A stretch of DNA of 64,000 bases from Canna indica (lineage: Eukaryota; Streptophyta; Magnoliopsida; Zingiberales; Cannaceae), in the NCBI GenBank assembly GCA_034359265.1, contig CP136898.1, positions 34,867,501-34,931,500 on the forward strand, read 5' to 3'. The notes under the pieces were generated by a model. It did no database searches. It was given only the letters and a program-made list of their open reading frames with translations, and was not told the DNA's origin. How positions within the stretch are numbered: position 1 is the first letter of the stretch; every line of letters starts with the position of its first letter. Made by a program: the position numbers and the translations under genes. Below are positions 55,300 through 64,000 of the stretch, piece after piece.

Positions 55300-58200
55300 G
55301 AGTAACATGCTGATATCAGCCCGAGTCAATAGTAAGATCAAATACAATGTTCATATACGAATAATGCATGAAAACAACAAGGCAATTATAACATCCGTAG
55401 GCCCTGAATTGTATTCATCACGCTTGCAGAACAAAGTGAGATGGCCTGAGAAAGTGCTGTTTGCGCACACGCAGTCAAGTTCTCGAACTAGAATTTATTC
55501 CAGAGGTTCCAAAGGCTCCAAAGAATGTAGATAAGGAGCTCCATTCCACGGTGAGTGTTTTGTAGTGATCGGCAAGTATTTGTCCACCACTGAGGAATTG
55601 TCGTGTTCAGCGAGCGCAACAGGAGCTTGTGGCCCGAGCAATTCCACACATCGTTGGAGATCCGGCAGTGGAGGAACAAGTGGTTCGCCGCTTTAGTGAA
55701 CGTTTTGCAAAGAGGACATAGAGTATCTTAAAGGGGAACATTTCTCTTGATTTACGCCTCCTAGATAGGAAAGCAGTTGTGCAGGAGTCTCCAGATAAAA
55801 ACCTTTACCGTTGGAGGCAGCTTCAGTTTCCAAACACTACTCCACGGAGATGCCAAGGAGAACTTGATGGCTTGGGTTTCAGTCGAAAAGAGATTGCTTG
55901 TCCGTTGATATCCAGATGAAATAGTGTATCGGCCGGAGTTGTTGTAGTGCCATGTCCAAGAGTCGCGGTCTTCTAGGATAGGAATTTTGAAGATTTCCTT
56001 GGCATCTGGTGGTGGAAAGTCAGAGAGGAGCAATGGAGCTTTCCATAGTCGCATATCTTTGTCAAAAAATTATGATACCAGTAGGCTCTGAGAAGCTTCA
56101 GGCGAGGGGCCAAATAGATTGAAATGAGGCTCCATGGGGAGCCAAGGGGATCGAGTTAAATACCTCTACAGTGGACTGAGAGCCGAAGACGGAGACCCCA
56201 GCGAAGGACCTCCCTCCCCTTAAGCACACTGCGCGAGCCCCATCAATAATTGTTTTTTGCTTCCGCATTGATGAAATTAGTGGAAGGGAAGTACTTTCCT
56301 TTCCATGTTCTCCCCAGTAGAGAATTCGGTTGAGTCAATATTCGCCATCCATGCTTTGCAAGCATTGCTAAGTTCATACGCCGACATTCCTTAAAACCCA
56401 ACCCTCCATTCGCAAAACCCTCACGTAGTTGAGTCCATTTCATCCGTACTCACACCGTCTCCAGTGCTAACTTTTCTTCCCACCTTTGGTGAGCTTACCT
56501 TCTTGTGTCACGAGTGATGTCAAACCTCCTTCTTGTCTTCTATTCTGGGAAGTGGTATAATAGGCCCCCAAAGGGAAGCCATTTTTCAGCTGTCCGAGCC
56601 TTCCATTGGTGTGAGTACGGCGCAATGCCAATCATCGAATAAGTCTATCATCCTTGGCTTTAAGCCCAATCCTTCGATTCGTTCTTCAGTTCATGCTCCT
56701 TAGAGCCTGCCTGCTTTGTGAACCACTAGAAATTACTGCACATTTGATCAATTTTTTGCATAGGGAATCTGAAATGAAGAAGCAGGACATGGTGTAGTTT
56801 AGAATTGTTGCCAATACAGCCTTGATGAGTACATACTTGCCCGCACGAGAAAGAAATCTTGCTCACCAACTTTCCATTTTTCAATGAATCTTTGCAAGTA
56901 TATACTCAAAGGTGCTTTTCTTCGATCTAGTGGTAAGTGACGGAAGGCCAAGGTAGTTATCTTGGCATCCAATGTGAATGATGTTTAACACCGAGCTCAT
57001 TGTGTTCCTCATATGCTGAGAGGAGTTCTTGGAGAAGAAAATGGCTGATTTATGAGGGCTTATTTGTTGGCCACTGATAGCTCCGAGCTCCTTGAGGGAA
57101 GCCTTAATGCATGCAGCATGGTGCAAGTTGGCTTTGTTGAAAATGATCACATCGTCCGCAAAAAATAGTGATGTAAGGTCGGGGTATTGTCTACCAAGGG
57201 TGATGCCTTTACATCCCGCTACAGATAATTTTTGGTGGAGAATGTGCGTGAAACCTTCCATGCACATGAGGAATAGAAATGACAACAAGGGGTTCCCTGG
57301 CGGAGGCCACACGTAGGATTAAAATATCCATATTTGCTTCCAGATATTGATTCCGAGTAAGATACAGTGGAGATGCATTGCATGGTAAGAGATATGAACT
57401 CGTTGGAGAATCCCAAAGCTCTCATAATAGCAGAAATGAAGCTCCATTCTACACGGTCATAGGTGTTGCTCATGTCGATTTTGAGGGCCATCTCACTGGT
57501 GGAATGAAGAGGTCAAGATTTCAGGTGATGCATGACCTCGTGAGCTAGCAGAATATTTTCAGAGATAAGCCGGCCCTTAACAAACGCACTTTGGTTTGGG
57601 GATATTAACTTCTCCATCAGAGGTTGCTGTCGATGGACCAAGATTTTAGAACCGACCTTGTACAGGGCATTACATAAGCTAGTTGGCCTTAAATGAGTTA
57701 TATCTGATACAATTCAGCATTTAGGAATGAGTGCGATGGAGGTGTCATTAAGGGATGGCAGTAGTTGCCTATGCATGAAGAATGAGGAGATTGCCGTAGT
57801 GATATCTCCACCAATCAACTCCTAGTGATGCCTAAAGAATGCACCAGTAAAGTCGTCGGGTCCCAAAGCACTATCCGGGTTGATGGAGAACACAGCGAGT
57901 CGGACTTCCTCGCTAGAGACTAGTCGCATCAGCCAATTATTGTTTCGCCTAGAGATCTTCCTCTAGACGTTTTGTAAGTGGTTATCAATGTTTTGGGGAT
58001 GAGAGGAATTCAACCTGAGCAGTAAATGTTCGAGCGCTACTTCAGCCACCTGATCCGTTCCCTCAACCTAGTTGTTGTTTCGGGTTTGAATGCGAGTGAT
58101 GTTATTACCCACTTGGCGGTTCGTGGTGCAGGCGTGGAAAAAGCCAGTGTTTCTATCACCTTCATGAATCCATCGAATCCTAGACTTTTGTTTCAAATAG

Positions 58201-58707
58201 ATTTCTTCATCAATTAATGCCGAAGAGAGCTCAGCTACAAGGAGATGTTTCATTGTCATGAAGTCAGGATCATTGTATGGAGAAAGTGCCTAGAGCTTTC
58301 CGTGCAATGTCTAAATTCTTTTGTTTGAATTATTGTTGTTATGTTTAAGCCAAGAGAGTATGTCATGCTCCACCTTCTTCAATTTAGTAAACACCTAGTA
58401 TTGACTAGTTCCACTTACCGGTTGTTTCCATATTGCAGCCATTAGGTCGTTTAATTGATCAATCTTCAATCAGCATTTGTCGAATTTAATTTGAATTGGT
58501 GAGTCGGCTTTTGGAAAGTAATGGAATGGAGAAGGATTGGTCGATGGTCGCTGCCAATATCGTTTATATGAATAACAGTATAGTTTCTCCAGATGGCATG
58601 TCCATTTGCGGATCCCAAGTATCTATCAAGAACCTTTTCAACAAAGTGATCCGACTGACGCCTATTGTTCTAGGTGAAAGAATGTCCAGAGGAGGGGAAC
58701 TTGATGA
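55300..58707 (-). mobile_element. L1-type LINE, 5'-truncated by a copia LTR
   Basis: A minus-strand ORF2 remnant covers almost the whole stretch. The 5' end is cut inside the endonuclease by the LTR beginning at 58,708. The 3' end is near 55,260-55,300, where a T-run on the plus strand (GATTTTTTAAT) could be a decayed poly(A) tail. No target duplication was found. Confidence 0.8.
55488..58600 (-). pseudogene. LINE ORF2 (endonuclease end, reverse transcriptase, zf-RVT)
   Basis: Reading down from 58,600: NDIGSDHRPILLHS (endonuclease C-terminal SDHxPI motif), EEIYLKQKSRIRWIHEGDRN, VRLAVFSINPDSALGPDDFT and LIPKC. Then FVKGRLISENILLAHEVMHH, ALKIDMSNTYDRVEWSF, GLRQGTP and LTSLFFADDVIIFNK, the catalytic FADD, at about 57,150-57,165. 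After RT come KWTQLREGFANGGLGFKECR, GRYTISSGYQ and WKLKLPPTVKVFIWRLLHNC, the zinc-binding reverse transcriptase-associated domain, with LHCRISNDVWN at the end. It copies element RNA at the nicked target. More than ten stops or frameshifts occur. Confidence 0.9.
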
Positions 58708-60381
58708 TGTTGGTGTTGGTAATCATTGGCACACGAGGCAGCGGAAAACAAAATTTTTGTGTGCCTTTGATCACCAAAAACAAGATCCGATTGCATCATT
58801 AAAACAATAGTAAAGAAAACAAGGAGAAGATTAGATATGTTACCCAAATCCGAGGAACGAAAGACCTTCTCGTCACCGGGTTGTCGTAAACCACAGTGAT
58901 CCAGATCGGATCACCTCCAAAGTATCCACACTAGGATGGATCCAAGAACACTTCAAGTGCAGCAACAATAGCCAAAATTCCCTATATGCTAGCAAGGGAA
59001 TTTGGCACAAGGAGAAAGGTAGAGTGGAGAGGAAGAGGTACAATGAGAGAAGGGAGACCAAAATTGATTTTTGCTCCTCCTCTTCTTGTTATGTTTGGCT
59101 GCACCTTAGGAGTGGAAATATATACTCCTAGGGTTAGTGTTTCAAACCAATAAGAGGGCTCAAGATGGATCAAATCCATCTAACTGTTTTGAGTCCAATA
59201 AGTGGACTTAACTAGATGGATCAAATCCATCTCATGTGCCTCGCAAGCCATCTTCTCTCTTCTTTCTTATGGACCTAATGACATCTTATGCCATATATGT
59301 CATTGTTATTTTACCTTTGTATCCTTCCTATATGTGTGTGACCTTATGGGCTTCTAAAACATGTTGGTAGTATATAGTGAATTATAATTCTCACTGAAGT
59401 GGAAATTACATGATTTAAACTCTTTAAATTATTATTCATTCTCAATGAACAAATTCACTTATACAAGTCAAGAGAGACTTCTAGCCAAGCATCATGACTA
59501 TCCAAATGTCAGAAGGTCGGTGGTTTGACCATTTCACCCTTCCATATGCAGTTACCGTGCAATAACTCCTTTCACCACACTTTATCTCATCCAGGTTAAT
59601 CAAGTCCTAAATGTATAGATTCTTGTATCTTAAATCTTTATTCCAAAAATACCCTTTATGAATCACATTCATAAACGCATACTGCTCTGGCCAAAGACTC
59701 TTGAATAAAAAGATTGTACAAGAAGAGTGAGATAAACTCCCTAAATAAATATGGGGTGGTGAATCCTATGTTGATCACTCAACTATATATCTTCAAGTGA
59801 TTCATACTATACCCAATCTTCAAGCTATGAACACCAAAAGGTGAACCATAAGTAATGAAGTCAAAGTATAACACTAGGCACTTAAGATACTTTGGTGATC
59901 TGAAGTCCAAGGATACTTGCACCACTGATATGATGAGATGCTTTCACAAACATTGATTGAACATTCTTGTGAAGATCTCATGTTTAGGTCTCTGATGAAC
60001 TTGTTTCTCAAACAAGCATCCACATGTTAACTCTGAGCATCTCAATGCTCACAACTTGTAAGAACTATTGCTTGAACGAGTCAAGAAGTATAACATGTGC
60101 TAGTCTATCCGTATTAACAATGTCCTATCTTGTTAATACTCCGACTAGGGATAATTTAGGTATAAACACATTTACATGCAATAAGAATTTCACATCATGA
60201 ACTCCTCATGATTTCCTTTGCACTGTGTCATATACCAAGGACTTTATTACATAGTTTAAGTCTTTATGCAAGCAAATGAATTAACATGAGCACTAAGTAA
60301 TAAAGATAGCCTTTCATAAATAAGTAAAATGTACATGAAGGGTTCCCAATTATATGAGGGCTCTAGGGCATATCACTAACA
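58708..60381 (-). mobile_element. Copia 3' LTR, element E (Angela/Tork-like)
   Basis: On the minus strand the LTR starts TGTTAGTGATATGCCCTAGA and ends ...CCAACACCAACA, about 1,674 bp. Just outside it, plus-strand AACTCCCACTTGCAC gives the minus-strand tract CAAGTGGGAG, a typical polypurine tract for this group. A start with ATGCCCTAGAG is shared with Angela/BARE-type LTRs. The 5' LTR lies beyond the window. Small frames inside are not genes. Confidence 0.85.
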
Positions 60382-60395
60382 AACTCCCACTTGCA

Positions 60396-62566
60396 CTAGA
60401 GCCAATCGCCCTTAAACTTTATACCCATATTGTTTACATGAAAGTCAAACTTGCTTTGGGTAAGTGCTTTAGTGAGAGGATCAGCTACATTGTGATCGGT
60501 GGGGACCCTTTCAATCTTTACATCATTTCTACCAATGATCTCTCTAATCAGATGATAGCATCTGAGAACATGCTTGGATCGTTGATGAGACCTTGGTTCC
60601 TTGGCTTGAGCAATGGCTCCATTATTATAAAAATACAGAGGTATTGGATCAACGATGCTGAGAACCACTCCTAGTTCAGTAATGAACTTCCTAATCCAAA
60701 CTGCTTCCTTAGGTGCCTCAGAAGCTGCTATGTACTCAGCCTCCGTCGTAGAGTCCGCAGTTGTATCTTGTTTGGAACTCTTCCAACTGACTGCACCTCC
60801 TCCAAATTTGAACACAAATCCTGACTGTGACTTATAATCATCTTTATCAGATTGGAAGTCGGCATCTGTATACCCGCTAACATGCAAGTCACCTTCTCCA
60901 TATACTAAGAACATATCCTTAGTCCTTCTCAAGTACTTAAGGATGTTCTTTACAGCCACCCATGTTCCTCTCCATGATTGGATTGGAATCTGCTCGTGAC
61001 ACTCAGAGCGAATGATACATCGGGTCGTGTACATAACATATCATACATGATAGATCCTATAGCAGATGCATAAGGAGTCTTACTCATGTTCTCTCTTTCT
61101 ATTTGTGTTTTAGGACACGTAGACTTAGAAAGGGGTTTTCCATGTATCATAGGAATAAACCCTTTCTTGGAGAGATCCATGCTAAACCTTTTTAGCATCT
61201 TATCAATGTATGTAGACTGTGAAAGATCTAACAACCTGTTGGATCTATCTCTATAGATCCTAATCCCTAAAATATAGATTTCTTCTCTAAGGTCTTTCAT
61301 GGAGAATTGCTTAGAAAGCCAAATTTTGACTGATTGAAAAATTGAGACATCAATTCCTATAAGTAGTATGTCATCAACATATAGTGCTAGGAAAATGATT
61401 GCACTCCCACTGACCTTCTTGTACATGCAAGGTTCATCCATATTTTGCGAGAAACCAAACTCTTTGATAGTCTCATCAAATCGGATATTCCAGCTCCTAG
61501 ACGCTTGTTTCAATCCATAAATGGATTTGTGAAGCTTGCATACTTTGTTGTCATTTTCAGATGTGAATCGTTCAGGTTGTGTCATGTACACTTCCTCTAT
61601 CAAATTTCCATTAAGGAAAGCAGTTTTCACATCCATTTGCCAAATCTCATAATCATAATGAGCGGCAATGGCAAGCAATATCCTTATGGATTTAAGCATG
61701 GCCACTGGAGAAAAGGTTTCATCAAAGTCAATTCCTTGTCTTTGACGATAGCCTTTTGCAACAACGCGTGCCTTATAGGTAATCACATTACCTTCCATGT
61801 CGGTCTTCTTCTTGAAGATCCATTTATACCCTATGGGTTTTATCCCTTCAAGTGCCTCAACCAAAGTCCAAACTTGGTTATCATACATGGAATCCATCTC
61901 GGATTTCATGGCCTTAAGCCATAATTCAGATTCTGAACTTTTCAGAACTTCCTCATAGCTTGTAGGCTCATCATCTTCTACTAGCAGTACATCCTTGTTC
62001 TCATCTATGAGAAATTCATATCTATCTGGAACTGTGCGTACTCTAGTAGATTGCCTAGGTTCATGTGTAACTTTAGGTACATCTACTATCTCATCATCAT
62101 GAGTATTAGGAGTGGGATCTGTCGGTTGATCCACCTCTATTTGTGTATCTCGAACTTCACCAATTTCAATTCTACTCCCACTATCTTCTTTTAGAAGAAA
62201 CTCTTTCTCTAAGAAGACAACATGCTTCGAAACAAACACCTTTTGTTCCAATGGATGGTAGAAATAGTATCCTAAAGAATCTCTTGGATACCCCACAAAT
62301 AGGCATTTATTAGATTTAGCTTCTAGCTTGTTTGACATCATCCTTTTTACGTAAGCAGGACAGCCCCATACTTTCATATGTGAAAGTATAGGTTTCTTGT
62401 TATACCACATCTCATATGGTGTAACATCAACCGATTTGGATGGAACTCTATTTAGTGTATAAACAACAGTTTCCAATGCATAACCCCAAAAAGACTTGGG
62501 TAACTCTGCTAGACTCATTATTGATCGAACCATGTCTAACAATGTTCGATTTCTTCTTTCAGACAC
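60396..62566 (-). pseudogene. Copia reverse transcriptase and RNase H, element E
   Basis: The reading starts at [20 protein letters not shown] (integrase C-terminal part, with the catalytic Glu) and continues through the integrase-RT linker. RT follows: [60 protein letters not shown] and the intact [10 protein letters not shown]. Just before RNase H a one-base deletion at about 60,961-60,964 (GAGGAACATGGGTGG) shifts the frame. The second frame reads [47 protein letters not shown] and NVADPLTKAL, stopping at 60,396. All catalytic residues seen are normal, so the lesion is recent. Confidence 0.9.
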
Positions 62567-63651
62567 ACCATTATGTTGTGGCGTATATGACTATATGGAG
62601 GAGTCCATTGAGAAATAATCCCATTATCTCTCAAATAGCTTTGGCATTCTTGGCTTAAGTATTCTCCACCTCGATCAGATCTAAGTGTTTTAATACTTTT
62701 GCTAAGTTGTTTCTCCACTTCATTTCTGAATTCTTTGAACTTTTCAAAAGCTTCAGATTTAAACTTCATTAGATATATGTACCCAAATCTCGAGTAATCA
62801 TCAATGAAAGTTATGAAATAGAGAAAACCACCTCTTGCGTGTGTTGACATTGGACCACAAACATCTGAATGTATGAGTTCCAATGCATCATCGGCACATG
62901 CACCCTTTCCACTAAAGGGCACTTTTGTCATCTTACCCGATAAACAAGATTCACATGTTTCATATGATTCATAATCAAATGAACCTAAGTTACCAGACTT
63001 GTGTAACTTAGTCATGCGAGTTTCGTTTATCTGGCCAAGGCGACAATGCCACAAGTAAGATGGCTTTAAGCTATCTTTCTTAGCTCTCTTGGTATTTATG
63101 TTGTGAATTTCCTTAACAATATCAAGCATATACATTCCATTAACATTTGTTCCAAAACAATAAAACATATTATTCAACATAATAGAACAACCTTTGTTCT
63201 TTGTAATGGAAATGTCAAAACCTTGTTCGACAAGACAAGATAAGGAAATAATGTTTTTAGACAAAGAAGGAACATAATAACAATTTTCAAGTTCCAAAAT
63301 AAGTCTACTAGGTAAACATAAATGATAAGTTCCTATAGCAAGTGCAGCAACTCTTGCTCCAGTCGCACTGCGTAGGTCTATCTCCCCTTTGTTCATCTTT
63401 CTACTGCTCCTTAGGCCCTGCATGTGAGAACACAAGTGAGAACCATAACCAATATCCAATACCCATGAGTGGTTTCTAGAAGCAGTATGTGTATTAATTT
63501 CAATAACACAAATACCTGAAGTAGAAGCAGTTCGTTGCTTCTTCTCCTTGAGAGACTCTAAGTAGGTCTTACAGTTGCGCTTCCAGTGACCTACCTTGCC
63601 ACAGTGGAAGCAAGTCCCCTTGGAGTCAGTCTCCTTTTGTGCACTTGGCAC
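62567..63651 (-). pseudogene. Copia zinc knuckle, protease and integrase, element E
   Basis: The order is zinc knuckle CFHCGKVGHWKRNC, protease region SWVLDIGYGSHLCSHMQGL (DIG where DTG is expected), ELENCYYVPSLSKNIISLSC and pre-integrase WHCRLGQINETRMTKLHK (Gln where a zinc-binding His is usual). CESCLSGKMTKVPF and the integrase acidic sites HSDVCGPMSTH and RSDRGGEYLS follow. The frame ends after an 8-bp insertion at about 62,584-62,597 in the PPYTPQHNG-type stretch and continues in the next frame. Protease and zinc-binding changes mean the element cannot mature particles by itself. Confidence 0.9.
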
Positions 63652-64000
63652 CTTCCCCTTTTTCTTGATCCCACCTTGGGGCTTAGTTGTTTTCTTCTAG
63701 TTGTTTTTGCCTTTCTTCCCATTCTGAGAAGTAGAAGAACCAACAACCATAACTGCCTTCTGATTCTTCTCCACTGAATCATCAGCAGTCTTGAGCATAT
63801 TTACCCATTCAGGTAAAGTGGTGGAGATCTTGTTCATCTGATAGTTAAGCACAAACTGTGCATAACTAGGAGACAAAGATTGTAGAATTAGGTCTACACC
63901 TAATTCATGGTCCATCACAAAATCTAAAGAGGCAAGGCGCTCAATATAGCCCAACATCTTTAGCGCATGAGATGCGCCTGAAGTTCCCTCCACCATCCTG
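63652..64000 (-). pseudogene. Copia gag C-terminal part, element E (continues beyond window)
   Basis: The frame reads HALKMLGYIERLASLDFVMD, ELGVDLILQSLSPSYAQFVL, MNKISTTLPEWVNMLKTAD and KKGKNN, then a TAG at 63,697-63,699. It continues in the same frame as KTTKPQGGIKKKGK into the zinc-knuckle ORF. This is the UBN2-type capsid of Angela/Tork-like copia. The start lies past the window end. One nonsense codon is the only damage visible in this part. Confidence 0.85.

Overview
The window is plant nuclear DNA made almost entirely of transposable elements; I found no intact host gene and no rRNA or tRNA gene. Ty1/copia polyproteins in the order GAG-PR-INT-RT-RH, initiator-tRNA-Met type primer sites, a Tat-like Ty3/gypsy integrase, CACTA TNP2 transposase pieces, a PIF/Harbinger element with spliced genes and an L1-type LINE together indicate an angiosperm with a repeat-rich, probably large genome. 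The species cannot be told from this sequence.

Left half (1 to about 32,225). The oldest layer looks like one large CACTA element read on the minus strand. It has repeat-rich ends at 1-660 and 31,905-32,225, a degenerate second ORF at 956-1,290, and a TNP2 gene split into 29,239-30,778 (N-terminal) and 6,081-7,190 (C-terminal). A Ty3/gypsy fragment carrying two minisatellites (1,307-5,490) and a copia LTR piece (5,493-6,080) sit inside it. A 22-kb insertion (7,196-29,233) splits the TNP2 gene and is flanked by the 5-bp duplication ATGAA. Its outer shell is one copia LTR (family A). Inside that are family B copia pieces in both orientations, a family C copia whose LTR holds a 4.06-kb CACTA with an ATT duplication (12,712-16,769), and a longer decayed family B element (18,444-26,011).

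Right half (32,250 to 64,000). A gypsy LTR (32,250-32,647 plus 39,098-39,954) is interrupted by a solo family B LTR. That LTR is interrupted in turn by a 5.47-kb PIF/Harbinger element (32,961-38,429) with two apparently intact spliced genes and a plastid-signal-like host exon fragment. Then come fragments of LTR families F and A, a minus-strand gypsy fragment, a family A copia (43,011-44,961), a nearly complete family C copia (44,962-54,104) split by a 2.08-kb solo LTR with a TAGCT duplication, a further copia fragment, a LINE (55,300-58,707, minus) and the 3' part of a young Angela/Tork-like copia (58,708 to the window end, minus).

The genes work only for element mobility: gag and pol products for retrotransposons, DDE transposase plus a Myb-like partner for PIF, and TNP2 for CACTA. 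Most are broken by stops or frameshifts. The PIF pair is the main exception. The most notable signals are the PIF element with its captured exon, an accessory ORF downstream of pol that recurs in family B copies, the resolved nesting with target duplications, and a nonsense codon shared by two gypsy copies.
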